A stretch of DNA of 64,000 bases, from positions 2,852,001-2,916,000 of the forward strand of contig NW_024104376.1 of the NCBI RefSeq assembly GCF_003945595.2, in the 5' to 3' direction. Under the pieces are notes generated by a model. That model made no database searches. It was not told the origin of the DNA and saw only the letters and a list, made by a program, of their open reading frames with translations. Source of the DNA: Pipra filicauda. Lineage: Eukaryota > Chordata > Aves > Passeriformes > Pipridae. Each line of letters opens with the position of its first letter. Position 1 is the first letter of the stretch. A program made the translations under genes and the position numbers. Below are positions 46,039-58,724 of this stretch, in pieces.

Positions 46039-47108
46039 TGTAGTGGGTTTCTGTGGTTGGGTTTTGGTAGTGGGGGGGCTACAGGGGTGGCTTCTGTTAG
46101 AAGCTGCTGGAAGCTTCCCCTGTCCTGTGGAGCCAATGCTGGCCAGCTCCAGGATGAACTTCCTGCCACTGGCCAAGGCCAAACCAATTAGAAGCAATAG
46201 TATCGCCTCTGTGATGACATATTTAAGGACAGAAGATTGTTGTGCAGAAGAAACTCCAGCCAGGGAAGAGTGGAGTGAGAACATGGGAACAACAACATAG
46301 ACACCAAGGTCAGTGCAGAAGGAGGGGCAGGAGGTGCTCCAGGCACCAGAGCTGAGGCCCTGCAGCCCGTGGTGCAGCCCATGGTGGGGCAGCTGTGCCT
46401 CCGCAGCCCATGGAGGACCATTGGGGTGCCAAGGCCCACGGAGGAACCCATGCTGGAGCAGGTAGATGCATGAAGGAGGCTGTGACCCCACAGGAGGACC
46501 AGGATGGAGCGGGGTCCTGCCGGAAACCTGCGGCCCGTGGAGAGGGAAGCCCAGGCTGGAGCAGGGTTTTCCTGGGTAGGACTTGTGGCCCCTGTGGGGG
46601 ACCCACGTTGGTACAGCTCATTCATAAAGGACTGCACCCCATGGAGGAGTGACCCACGGGACAGCAGAACTGCTGCCCGAGGGATGGACTCATGTTGGAG
46701 GAGTCCATCAAGGACTGTCTCCCATGGGAGGGACCCCACAGGAGCAAGGGAAGGACTTCTCTCCCTGAGCAGTGACAGAAACAACAACTGACTGCAACCC
46801 CCATTCCCATCCCCCTGCACTGCTGGGGTGGAAGAGGGAGAACATGGAAGGAAGGAGGGGTAGGGGGAAGGTGTTTTTAAGACTGTGTTATTTCTCACTC
46901 TTTGGCTCTTATCCTGTTAGTAATAAATATAAGTACTATCCCCACTTTTAGTCTTGTTTTGCCAGTGAAGGTAATCAGTCACTGACCTCTCCCAGTTCTT
47001 ATCTCTACTCATGAATTCTTAGCTGTTTTTTTTTTCTCTCTCCTCTGTCAAGTTGCAGAGGGGAGTGAGAGAGCAGCTTTAGTGGGTACCTGGTATCTGG
47101 CCACTACA
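46039..47108 (+). mobile_element. Solo LTR of an avian ERV (copy A)
   Basis: A 1,070-bp solo LTR. It begins TGTAGTGG and ends CCACTACA, perfect 8-bp terminal inverted repeats containing the canonical TG...CA. It is flanked by a 5-bp duplication GTAGG, the size typical of ERVL-type insertions. The U3 part is GC-rich with degenerate repeating units ('cccatggagg', 'cccacg.tgg.gcag'). A poly(A) signal AATAAA lies at about 46921-46926, and a T/C-rich U5-like stretch follows. The lack of internal sequence implies LTR-LTR recombination removed the provirus. Open frames of up to 236 codons on the minus strand (46188-46898) come from the GC-rich repeats and encode nothing recognisable. Confidence 0.85.
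46921..46926 (+). promoter_or_regulatory. LTR polyadenylation signal
   Basis: AATAAA in the LTR between the GC-rich U3/R-like part and the T/C-rich 3' part. Its position sets the LTR orientation as plus. The inverted copy B has the matching signal on the minus strand near 43060. Confidence 0.55.
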
Positions 47109-47113
47109 GTAGG
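47109..47113. repeat. LTR target site duplication, right copy
   Basis: GTAGG, identical to 46034-46038. Confidence 0.7.
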
Positions 47114-48199
47114 TTTTTTTCTGCAGTGTGGCAAGAGAGCATCGGTGGTTATTATCTGAGACATGAAGAGCAAAACTGGACATGGTCTTAGCAAATCAAG
47201 GCCCTATTTGCTGCCAAGAGTTTTGCAAATGGTGCAGAGAGGAAGTCTTCTGAGATATGCTTTGTAAAGTGGTAAGCGGTTTGGGAAACATTTGTGAAGA
47301 TTTCCTCTCAGCGAGGAGGACCAGCATAGGATTCTCCAACACACAAACACCCTGGTTTCAAAACTCGGGTGTGGGTAGTGAAGCTGATTGGAAACAGAGA
47401 TTATTCAAATATGTTGCTTCAAGAAAATGCCTGGGTCCCTCAGGAAGGAGACTGACAGCTCTGGCTCTCTGAAGCTATTCAGCAGCGCAAGAGGTTCCAG
47501 GGATGGTAATTGTGGGGGACAAGATGGTCATCACGGGTAGCCCGTACCTTGTGTAGAAGCTGTGGTGAAAGACAGGGATGAGCCAGCCACTTTCCACAGA
47601 GGACAGAAGAACATCATTAGGACCCTTCCACTTGGTGAGGCAGTGAACTACTGAGAGCAAGACCCTACAGTGGGCTGGGAAAGGCACAAGCTCAAACTTT
47701 TCTTTTTACATTGTATTAGATTTCATTGCTTCAAATTTTCTTGACATAAAAAGATATTTTTCTAGCTTTTATTATACAATATTTATTAGTTTTTAGTTGG
47801 ATGAAACCTGTTAGGGAGAGAAGAGGGTATGTTTGCGTTCTAAAGCCTCTTGATCTCCTGTGGAATCTCAATGTAAGGGGCAAGTTTAAGCCTCTTCATG
47901 TCAATTGCTGTGACTGACTTGGGCTCTTGTCACACAAATATATTGAACATGAACTGCTATCACGAAAAATGAAAGGCAGTGGACAAAGAGACAAAGATCT
48001 CTGAAAACAAATGCTGTACAGGGAAATGGGGAGGGTAGAAGTGCTGCTATGAAGAGATGAAAACACAAGTTCATATAACAAAGCAATAGATCAAAAAAAG
48101 TAGTCTCTGTGATAGCACTCTAAGTTTCTTTGAATTGGGGAAAAATTGGATCCACCAAGTCTAGTGAAAAGTGATGGATCAGACCAGAAGTGTTGAGCT
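47114..48199. other. Stretch without a recognised gene
   Basis: No gene, repeat or RNA recognised. All open frames are about 70 codons or shorter. Confidence 0.5.
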
Positions 48200-48410
48200 T
48201 AAAGTGTACTGAAGTTAGATAAGGGGGTATCTTCCTATCAGTCAGTACTGGGAAAGATTTCCTAGGGAGATTGTTGAGTCCCTGTCACCCAGAACAGGTT
48301 AGGAAAGCCTCTGTTAGGAATAAAACAGATATATTTGATCCCGATTAAGGACTGAGTAGAGCAGGGCATACTACTTGACCTCTTGCAGGTCTGATTTCTT
48401 GATTGCAGCA
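48200..48410 (+). mobile_element. Ancient CR1-like 3' region
   Basis: The order 'gggaaagatttcctagggagattgttgagtccctgtcaccc', 'aagcctctgttaggaataaaacagatatatttgatccc' and 'gcatactacttgacctcttgcagg' follows the 3'UTR of old amniote CR1 copies (TTCCTAGGGAGGTGGTGGAATCTCC; CTGTCAGGGATGGT..TAGG...TTGGTCCTG; GACTAGATGACCTCTTGAGG). The tail octamer is not preserved. A low-identity but ordered match. Confidence 0.5.
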
Positions 48411-51062
48411 CAGGAGGGTAAGAGCTTGAATGGAAAGATGGTGCTGTTTGGATGGATAAGAAAAGCTGAAACTCAGACATTTTCTGCAGTACGAAGTCTC
48501 GGTTTTGATAGATGTGTTAATGATGCAGAGACCGGAATACAACTTCTGAGCTCCAGAAAGGATGAGATATTGGGAGTTTCTTGGTGCTGAGAGGTAGAGA
48601 TGGGGGACCCAGGCTGGAGATTTTCTAGGTCTGAATTGGAGAAGTATTCAAAACATAGCAAACAGAATAGGAGAGGTGAGATAAGATGGCAAGATGGAAC
48701 AATAGCTAGAGAGAGAAAAAGAGAAATTCTGTGATTTTAAGATGACTGAGAGATCATGAAAAAGATGAAGAGAGGTAATCAATGTGTTCACAAAGGGAAA
48801 ATATTAAGAACTGAGGGAGTGGGCATGGAGTAAGAAGAAAATATAGAAAACTGTCTATACTGAAGTGAAGATAACCAAATTATCAGTCCTTAATAAGAGA
48901 AGAAGGAAGGCAGGGTAAAGAAAGAAGGATGTATTCCCACAAATGCAGTTTCTGAAGGCTGCCTTTTCATTTCAGTCTTCACTGGGACTCCTTGGAGTTT
49001 CTTACTGAAAAAAAGCACATCATGATCTGACCTGTGAAGGATTCTGTTAATGTGATGGACTGCTTAGGAAGGCAACAACAAAAATTATTTCTTATCAGAG
49101 GCAGAAGGCTTTGTTTTGTGTTTCAGAAACGATACAGGCTTCTCTAAAAACAGACCTAAAGCAGCTGCTTTTGATGTCAGCTACAACTGTTGAGCCTGGT
49201 TTTTAAACTGATGTTCTGATACTATTGGAGGAACTATCAGTCTATTTTTGTAGAAGTCCTCTTACAGGAGATTGAAGAAATTACATGATAATACTTTTAC
49301 TTGCATTAGGATACAGCTTGAAGATCTGACATGGACTGTTAAGGGCATGTTTGAATCAGGCATGTTCAAGCCCAGCATTTAAACATCGCTATTATTCTGT
49401 TGGAAGTATCTCCAAAGATTTTTGTTTGTTTGTTTTCCCTAGTGAGAAGAGGTTTTGATTTAAGTGTTCCACTTATAGTATATGCAACCAAACTTTGCCA
49501 CCAAATGCACAGGGATTAGAGACAAACTTGTGAGACTTCTTTTGTACAAGGTAAATTGCTGGACGCAAACAGGCACTTGCTTCCTCCCCCAGCCCTATGG
49601 TCTGACCTGCATGAGTGGAACTCGCTGTGCAAGCAGGGCTGACGTAAACAAGCTCTGTGTGAGCACAAGGTTGCCTGAAGGACAAAGTCCTAATACTGAG
49701 AGAACCGAAGCAGGTTTTTAAAGTCCTTCTGGTGCAATAAGCAGCTTTTGCAGAGCAGGGAGGGCTATGTGGGCTTTTGTTTTTGTTTTGTAAATGGGGA
49801 TTGTGAATGCCATAATTCTCGAAGAAAATTATTATTGTGTGGAACTGGTTTCAGCTATGCACATGCAAAATCCCCTTTCTACCCATGTTTGGAGGAACCC
49901 CATGGTTTTTCTACCTCTACAAGCCTGACTGAGGGTTCCACAGAAGCAGGTTAGATTGAGCAGGATAATAGGCCCTTTCTCCATCTTTAGTTTCCCCAGG
50001 TACTCCTAAGAGGCACATATGTTTTGCTGAGTACTCTCTACTTCTTATATCTACACTGTGCAATTCAATGGGAATTACTGCAAAAAATCCTCTCCTGGGG
50101 AACTCAGCCTTTACCTTTTGTTAGGTTCAATATGGATTTGCAAAGCAGGTTGTTTTACACTCTTCAGATAATCACAAGATACCCTGAAAATCAGAGGGAA
50201 CCTCTTTCATGAAATGGTTAGTTCTGTTTGTACTTTGCTGTACAAGGAGCAAAAATGTTTATTAGAAAAGAGATGAAGTTTGGAGCGGAATCAAGCAGAG
50301 AATCTTTAGACATCCCTGGCTAAAATTTGTCCAGTTCAGAACTCTTCTGAAAAGATATGTCAGGGTGTTGCCAATCCAGTGGCACTACCCAATATACAGC
50401 CCAGGGCACATCAACAGCACACTGGTTATGTTAAAAAAAGTGACCTTGAACACTGAATCCCAACTAGTTCTCCTCTTGTCTCTGTTTTGGAAACTGTTTC
50501 AGCTAACCATCTCCAAGGCAATAGTTCTCCAGGTCTGACTCTGCTCCCCCAGGGGCATAGTGTAGCCTTGGTGTGGTGCTTCAGTACCACCCATCTGGTG
50601 GACTACTGTGGGCCCCTCATCTATGTAATTTGAGACACTCTGAATACAAAAGAATACAATGGATAGCTCTTACTGTCAGAGCGGCAGCACAGACTCAGAG
50701 CAGATTGAGGGCCAAATGCTCTGCAGTGAGAATTTGGCCCCTGTACTTGGGAGAGGATTTGCTTGAAGCAGAGAATATGCTGATAAGTCCTTTAGAAACA
50801 AGCCTTGGTTGGGGCTGGTAGCTTGGTCATAGCATTGTGCTGCCATATTCTGGTGCCTTTTACACTGGAATTGCCTCAGACCTGCCCAGAAGAGAGGGCA
50901 AGCAGAGAAATTCAAATCTGTGAGTATCCTTACGTCCAAGTCATCACGGGCACGGTGTCCGTTAGTGTTTTGTTCTGATGCCTTAAAATCTACGTTGTAT
51001 AAATTTTAGTATAACTCTTTTAGCACTTTTAGTAGCATTTTAGCTAAGTACCTTTGTATTAG
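48411..51062. other. Unique stretch without a recognised gene
   Basis: No gene recognised. Open frames reach 88 codons only. A purine-rich tract (48660-48930) biases composition. Nothing in the stretch before the LTR at 51068 resembles retroviral coding sequence. Confidence 0.5.
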
Positions 51063-51067
51063 ATTCC
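51063..51067. repeat. LTR target site duplication, left copy
   Basis: ATTCC immediately before the TG of the LTR, repeated at 51551-51555. Confidence 0.6.
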
Positions 51068-51127
51068 TGAAATGTTGTTTAATATTTCTTGTGAAGAATT
51101 CCAATGGACAAAGATTGTAGCAAGGTA

Positions 51128-51157
51128 AAGAACATTTTTTCTGTATAAAATGTTCTT
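51128..51157. repeat. Hairpin overlapping the LTR TATA-like box
   Basis: Arms AAGAACATTTT (51128-51138) and AAAATGTTCTT (51147-51157) pair perfectly around an 8-base loop. The TATA-like element spans the loop and right arm. A second short palindrome, GTTCTT...AAGAAC, follows directly. Confidence 0.8.
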
Positions 51158-51425
51158 AGTACAAGAACATAATATGCACATTGTTTGATATAACCTTAGT
51201 CTAAACAGCCAAAGAGGGCCCAGAAGCCTTGAAAATGGTCCAAGCAGAACAGAGAGAGTTGATGAAGTTGCAAATGGGGTGAAGTATTGTTTTTCTGGGA
51301 CCACCAACCCAATTCTGGGAGGCGTGCCTGTGGGAGGCCTTCGGGGATGGACAGTTTTTGGGCTAGATGTATGCCCTTGAGGTAATAGTTAGATATTATA
51401 ATTAGATGATAAGTTTGTAAAACCT

Positions 51426-51435
51426 GGGGGGGGGG
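51426..51435. repeat. G10 run in LTR
   Basis: Ten consecutive G residues within the short LTR, upstream of the poly(A) signal. Confidence 0.8.
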
Positions 51436-51550
51436 AAAACCATTTTTGTGCACCCGAGACATCGTATTAAAGAGCTGCTTTTTTTAACCTTTCTATACTA
51501 ACATTGTCCAGAGAATTAATTCTTCTATTTTAGGCAGCAGTTCCCTAACA

Positions 51551-51555
51551 ATTCC
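51551..51555. repeat. LTR target site duplication, right copy
   Basis: ATTCC, identical to 51063-51067. Confidence 0.6.
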
Positions 51556-54500
51556 TGTTATGAGACTGTGATTTTAATTGTGAATAACTTTGCCAGATGG
51601 ATATAAACAGAACTTTTCTAACTGGCAATCAGAGGATTTTTGACTATTTCAGACAGGGTCATAAGTCAAATTGTTTCATGTTTATAGAAATAACTATTTA
51701 TACAAAGAACTACAGTATAAATTATTATATTTATGCAGAGAACTGTTATACGATTGCATGTAATAAGAGACTTGATTTATTGGCTCAGGACAACCCTTCT
51801 ATGAGTTTGTATTTTCTAATACTTTGTTCTGTGTTAATGTAGTTCACCTTTATAGCTGTACAATTTCATCCATTCTTGGGTCTTGACTGCTTTAATTATT
51901 CCAGTAGTATTCTAGTTCCCAAGACAAAAGCTTTTCTTATTTACTTCCAGTGGTAGACCTGATTGGAAAATTCTGTCCTATTCTTTTCTGGTAATTTCTG
52001 TTTATATATGGGAGAGAGAACATTGGGTTTGCCTTTAGGTTTTTCTACAGTTTTAAATTAAGACCTCAGCTTTGCATTCCATTGTGTGAACATCAGCAAA
52101 TACTGTGTGTTTCCTTTGCAGCTCGCCTTTTGAAAGGATATTAACTTGTTGTGAGACTGCTACTTGAGAAATAGATTTCCAGCAAAATCATGGTGTAGGC
52201 TGTTTAATGAACTTCAAGGACCTCAGAATCATAGATCCAAACCCTTCTGAATAAAAAGAAAACCATTAACAATTGTCTCAATCAATCCAGTGTCTTACAT
52301 TTATGTAAACTAAAGCAAATAAAAGGCCAAACCTTTCCCCACCTTGTCTGGAAGAGTACTGTAATGCAACCCTATGGAGGCAACTCTTTTCGACTATTTA
52401 CCCCTGTTTTGAATCCATGTTTGTTTCAGCGATAGAAGATTAATTGGGGGAGATCAAAGATGTCTTTTAGGATCAACTAAATGGTATTTCTGTTTGCTTG
52501 TCCTCTTGGCCTTTAGGCTTATCAGACTTGAGCAAGGAGGATCCTGTCACCAGGGGCTCTCGAACAGGGATGCACCAGTCCTGCTGTATGCTGCACTTTT
52601 ATGCATTCGAAAGTTGATGCTGATACTGCCACTTCAAAGGCTCCATTTCGCTTCAGGGGATTCTATCTTTAAAGCTCTCAACATCAGTGGGAGGATTTTC
52701 ACGTCATGTCACATCCCACTTTTGAAGTTTCTTGTTAATAGGGGTCGCCTTTGAAGACTTCCCACTCCTGAGAGGTTCTTCTCCCAGTTCTTCTTGTTGC
52801 AGGGATGTCTCTCACAAGATCTTTTTAACATCCCTCCTGAGGATTTTCTGTCTTTAGGAACATCCCTTAAGAGCTTCTTACTGTTTAGGCCTGGGCCTTC
52901 AGAAGAGTTTTTATTTTCTTTGACAAGTTCCTGCTTGCAGGACAGGCCACGCAGCCTTTACTCAATGTAGAGTTCACTGTAACTAACTCACCTAAGATGA
53001 GAATGATGTGGACAAAACTTTTCTTTATGAGCAGATTTTATCCTTCTCCCATTACTCAAATCTATTTAAAGAGAATATATTATGTATCTATCACAAAAAT
53101 GAGGACATACTACTTATGATAGCTACTATTTTAATTAGTGATGGAAAAATTCCATTTTTATGAAATCAGAGAGTAACTCATGTTCAAATCCTTTGCCTTT
53201 TTTGGAGTAAAGTTACATTAACTTTGTTTTCTTTTAACTTCTTTCCTCTTGGTGTTGTACTTCCTTGCCTAGTCCTTTTATTATTACAGGCCTAAATGAA
53301 AACAAAAAGTACAAGATAACTTATTTGAAAATCTTTTCGCATGAGATTCTGAAATCCCAGACGTCCCCATAGGAAACTAAACTATTGAGCACTTGCGTGA
53401 AACAAGGCTTTGAGCTTTTTGAGTTTATCACCACTTAGTATGAGTGTTGTTGGATGAATAATTTCAGAATTCTGGTGTGTGATTTGAGATTTTACTGTAA
53501 TTTTTGTGGTAAGTTTTGTATGTGCAAGAAGCAGGCAAACATGAATTTTAAAAAGTTTAAAAATATATGTAAATTGTGTAAATTTATTTCAAGTTCAGGC
53601 ATTCCCCTCATCCTAGTTTTCATTCAAATGAATTAGGAATGTACTTTTAGAATGCTTTCACTGTCAAATGTCTTTCTTATTGTATGTATGTCTTATTGGG
53701 GTTTTTTTAAGTTGTCCTGGCTGCCATTGTGACCTTGGAATATGTGTGAAAGGTGGAAGAGGAGCTCCTGTGGAAAGCTGCAAAGAGAAAAGATTTTACA
53801 GCAACATTAATGTTGCTGCAAAACATGAAAATACTTTTGGAAAGCATTTAATGGAGAAACAAATATTTACATGAACATGGAAATAAAGGCAACCTGGTGT
53901 CCAGTGGGCTTGTGTCCTGTGACTGATTCACATGTTAACTGAGAGAAAGGACAGCAGGTGCAGTCTGGAAACCTTGGGGACCTTCGCTAAGACCTAGATC
54001 AGTTCTGGACATTTCACTAGTGAGATGATCTAGGGAGAGAACTTACTGAAGCAGGGAAGAAAGAGAGGTTGGCTGAGATGTGTTTTGAACTACTTGCGAG
54101 GAGACAGAGCAAAGTAGCAGCTCTAGGAGCTGCAAAGCAAAGGTGTGTGGAACTGCTTCAGAACAAAGGGCTCAGACGTAGCTAAATTCCAAAACCTTTG
54201 CATCTAAGGAATAATTTAGCCCCTTGAACCAGAAAAGAAATAGAGACAATAGGTAAGAGTAAATACTTAAATCAATGAGGAAAGAAGGCTATGTAAATGA
54301 GACAATCTATGGGTCAATTATCTTCACTTTCAGACAGAAAAGATTCTCCTTTGGAAGCCCACAGCTGAAAACTTGATGTGAAAGTCTGTTTTATTCTAAA
54401 ATTTTGCATTATTGGCATGTCTTAAGTGGATTATGTGTAATAACTGATATTATAAAATTAACAGTACATTCTTTTGAATAGGCTTTCATTTTAAGATGTA

Positions 54501-57500
54501 TTACACTTTTTACAGAGAACATTGTACGTGCTTGTTGAAGAGAGAACAAAGAAATATTATGTGCTACAACTAATACATCTCCTGACATGTCAAGAAGGTA
54601 TTTGTTTTTTTCTTAAGATATTCAAAATTTTGTAAAGAGGTATTATAGTGCAAGGTTTCATGGTGTTTCAAGAAAAATAAGATGCTTCAAAGAAGAAAAT
54701 AGAAGGAGATGTTTCATTGGTAGTACACTATAAACTGGTTGTAATATCCTAGAAAAAATTGTTCTTGGGAAAGAATGATATTAAGAGAAAAATCCTTACT
54801 ACTTTATATAGGGATTGGATAAAAGTAACATAAGCATTTTGATTAGTATATCATGATATATGTTGAAATAAATACATACTTAAAGAAAATATGTGTTTTC
54901 ACAAAACTTAATTGTTTTTCTTTGGAAAAATTGTTTCTTCAAGCATTCCAGCATTGTCTAGTCCTGTCCAGTTTCCAACACTAAAAAAACCCTTAGGTTG
55001 TTTATAATAAAGTTGTTACTCTGACCAATACGTGTGCTGTCTCAGCCTCTGATGCCAGGCTAATGTTGAAGTATGAGTTTCCATTATAATTGAGTTTGTT
55101 TGATATCTCTCACTTAAATTCTAAATCACAATTTTGTAGTTTTCCTTTCAATGATATTAATGTTTTCATCAGTAATGTCAACTTCTAACTAAAAATCAAT
55201 AAGATTCTTTTCTTGTCTCACTCTTTCTGGAATCAAGACTCTGCCAGTCTCAAACTACTCACATTCATACTGTGTGGAATAAATTAAGTTTTCCTCTTGT
55301 AATGAGAGATTATTGTGATAAATATCAAACATGACTTTGAATGAAATGCAGAGCCATGCAATCCATACTTAGTAAGAGATACCATCTCAAATAACATCAG
55401 AATAATTTTTGAAGCTAAGAAAGAAAAGATAACTTGGAGCAGAAACATCTAGTTGGGAAAAATCAAACCCTTGCCAAACCAGAAAATCCCCAAGAATGGC
55501 TCCTCTCAGTGTTATCTCAAGCAGTAAAAACTACTTGTTTAAGGACCTATTAATCAAAATGCTGCCCAATTTACATAACTGAGCAACAGAACATAAAATT
55601 TGACAGAGGAAAGTGAACATCAATTAGGCAGCTCTTGTAAGTGACAATCTCTGTTCTCCCTGGATTTTTTAATATCTACCCAGTAATTTCACACAGGATT
55701 TGGGATGTCTTGCAGGAGTTAGCTGGCACTTTTCTCTTTGTTTCTCAACTCTGTCATGCCCTTAATAATGCATGTTGGAGGGGACACAGTTCATCTTTGC
55801 CAGACCCTGCAGGTGAGCACTGAGAAGCTCTTCTCTCTTCGAAGTTGCAGATTTCAGCTGTCTGAAGCCCGATATGTGCCTGTGATGATTAAAGCCCATG
55901 CTGCCAGCAGCAAACTTGACAGCATCAGGCCCTCAGAGACTGGCCCCATTCCCAGGCATCCCAGTGGATGTGTGTCTTTCCAGTGTACTGACTGCACCTG
56001 GCACTGGGATGGGAACGCAGTGATCTTTGCTCTCCTGCAGCCTACTTGGATTATATTTGCTGCATTTAATTTCAAACAACATGATAAAAAATCCAAAAAA
56101 TATTGCAATTTTTGCTGTACACGCCACAGCCACCTGGCCCCTCAAGGTAACAGCAGAGGGATAACCTTAATCCATGCACTCTGCAAGGACTAAGTCCCAC
56201 CTGTGACAGTGACTGGGAACACTGGGACACTGGCAAAGGAAATATTTTGCACAGATATCAGCCCATCTTTGCCTGATGTTTTTTGCTATAATTAGGGCAA
56301 TTAATCTTCAGAAACATTTTAAGTTGCATAGTAACATGTTTTCATTGTAGTTCCTTTGAAGGCATTGCAATTAGTGTACTGAGTTACCTAATGAATTATT
56401 AGGATTGAATAATGGCTCAGGGTTATGATTTCTGGCTGAGGCAAACCTGGCTGCCTTGTTTACAGTTTGTTGTTGTTCAGGAGGTTATACTGGCAATCAC
56501 AAAGGTGAAAGATTGTTCTCTTTTTTTGTAAAATGAAAGGTTTAGATTCTTTCAATTTTGGATTACAGACAATGTGGCAGATAAAAATTATTACTTTTTA
56601 GCAGAAAAAGTAACATGCAGCCAAATTGCTTTAGGTTAACACAAATCATTTGCTTCCACCACCACCAGAATAAGTATTAATGCAGGGACCGGATCTTGAA
56701 TTTTTCATGCCAGATTTTGGCTCTTTTAGACTGATTTTTTAAAATTATCTTTAGCTTTGACTATAGTTTTCCCACCATCAGTAGGAACCTACTCTAAAGA
56801 CAGTAATTCTGGGTTACAAGTTGTTCAGCTAGAAAGGCAGAATGTTAATATTTATGCTAAAAACTAATCATTGCAAAGCTTTTGTATTAGAGAAAAAAAC
56901 CAAAAGTATTTCTCTTCTCTGGTAGCTGGATTATATTATTGTTTTAGAAAAGCGATATTGTAAATATTATAAATAATTATAAACCTTTGCATTTCATATG
57001 TGGTTCCATGTCTAACACTTGGATTCTGTCTTTGCTTTAAAATACACTGTCTAAAAATGTTGCTCTCTGTCAGGAGCAGATAGCAATTTTTTGAATCACT
57101 AATAATTTAAAGCTTCAAATTGAATCTAGAAGCACCAGTAACAGAAGTTCTGTCTCCAGAATTACAATATTTACATCAAGACCACAGTATATCCCCTGCT
57201 TGGGCAGATGTAGAGACATGAGACATATTTTATTAATCAACTGTTTACTTAAAGTGAGCTCTTTCTTATCACCTTTTTGTTTGATCCATTGAAAGAAATC
57301 TAGAGACCGATAGGAATCATAAACTGCTGTGTAACGTAACTTAAAGGCTCCCTAAATCAAAATCCTGTGTAGGCACACAATAAACTTTCAGCATGAATTT
57401 TCTGGATACAGTAGCTATATCATTATGAACAACATAAATTTTGCATAAATGTTAATTTACATTTTATTTCTCTTGCATCACCAGTGCAACAGGTGCTTCC

Positions 57501-58329
57501 ATGTGCTCTGGTAGTCAATGATGAAGTAGATATTAAATGGGGTATACAAAAATATTTTTTCTCATTGAGTTGTCCCAAGCAACTGGTATAGGGAATGTGG
57601 ATTAAAAATGAAAAAAAACAAGGAGCAGATGCAAACTTCCAGAAATGCAGATGTTTATACATATCTGGGAAAGGTTTGATTTCTGCTAAAATTCTCTTTT
57701 CTGCTTAGTCATCGCCCACAACTGTCTTATTTGCTGTACGGGGTAAAGAAAATAAAATCAAAATCCTGAAGAAAATTATAGCCTTGTAGTAGTAAGGAAA
57801 AAAAAAAGAAAAGGAAGTATGAAAAAAGGAACCAGCTCACTGAGGTGACTCAAAACTGATTCCATGATTATGGTACTGTCAATTGCTTATCTTTAGTCGA
57901 ACTGTAAATCGGGGAAAGATGTCTAAATAAACACCAGGACAAATTTATGTCCCTCCTCTCCTCTTCATTTCATCTCTTTCTGATGTGACAATAAACCATG
58001 AGATCTAAGTATATTTCTGATACCTGTAATTAACATCAGAAGTTTCCTTAAGAGAGGAAAAAACCCCCAAATTGATACGTTTGGATACAAAGTCTCATGC
58101 AACCCAGGAAAACAACCTTGCAGCTAAATGTAACGGACATTCAGTGCCCTGCCAACTGAGGCAACTTGAGGGATCTGCCTTTGGGGTGGCTAACAACAAA
58201 TCCTATGCAAAAATCACATCAGCCTTGTATGTATTAAAGTTACTCAACTTTGAGCAGCACAAACACTGACCACCCTGGGCAGAAAGTGCCTGATAGGTAT
58301 TAACTAACAAAGAGAGCGTTCATCATCTC
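51556..58329. other. Long unique AT-rich stretch without a recognised gene
   Basis: About 6.8 kb with no repeat tail or domain recognised. The longest open frame is 151 codons (55738-56193, plus). It lies in a locally GC-richer patch where the minus strand is also open (55854-56108) and has no known motif. A T/C-rich patch at 52480-52980 is less AT-rich than its surroundings but encodes nothing I recognise. Confidence 0.5.
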
Positions 58330-58724
58330 TTGCGAGTAGGGACTGGAGGACCTGGGCCATCTTCAGCCTAGAGAAGAGAAGAATGAGAGGGGATCTCATT
58401 AATGCAGTAAGTATCTCAGAGGCCAAGAGGATGGTGCCAGACTCTTTTCAGTGGTGCCCAGCAAAAGATAAAGAGCAATGGCCATAAAGTAAAACACAAG
58501 AAGTTTTAACCTCAACATGAGGAAGAACTTCTTTACATTGAAGGTGCCAGAGCACTGGAACAGGTTGCCCAGGGAGGTCATGGATTCTCCCTCTCTGGAG
58601 GTATTTAAAACCCAACTGAATGCATTGCTGTGTAACCTGCTCTAGGTGACCCTGCCTTGCAGGGGGCTTGGACTAGATGATCTCCAGAGGTCCCTTCCAA
58701 CCCCAACAATTCTGTGATTCTGTG
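58330..58724 (+). mobile_element. CR1 LINE 3' fragment
   Basis: A well-preserved CR1 3' end in plus orientation: 'gagaagagaagaatgagaggggatctcattaatg', 'aacctcaacatgaggaagaacttctttac', 'gagcactggaacaggttgcccagggaggtcatgg', 'gggcttggactagatgatctccagaggtcccttccaacccc' and the tail 'aattctgtgattctgtg'. It is 5'-truncated within the ORF2 C-terminal region. Less diverged than most CR1 copies in this window. Confidence 0.95.

Larger units (their letters stand above)
51068..51550 (+). mobile_element. Short solo LTR, second ERV family
   Basis: A 483-bp segment starting TGAAATGTTG and ending TTCCCTAACA (TG...CA), flanked by a 5-bp duplication ATTCC. Inside are a TATA-like TATAAAA at about 51144-51150, an ATTAAA poly(A) signal near 51467, a G10 run (51426-51435) and a U5-like end. 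It shares no visible sequence with the two larger LTRs. ERVL-like from the duplication size, but the family is not named. No internal viral region, so it is a solo LTR. Confidence 0.65.

Noticed and set aside
46188..46898. 236-codon minus-strand open frame, and 207/145-codon plus-strand frames at 43087-43710
   Set aside because: They lie in the GC-rich repeated U3 parts of two LTRs, are open in several frames at once, and have Pro/Ser/Trp-rich compositional translations without domains.
55738..56193. 151-codon plus-strand frame
   Set aside because: The minus strand is open over the same place, the patch is GC-richer than its surroundings, and the peptide has no motif; it is better explained by composition.
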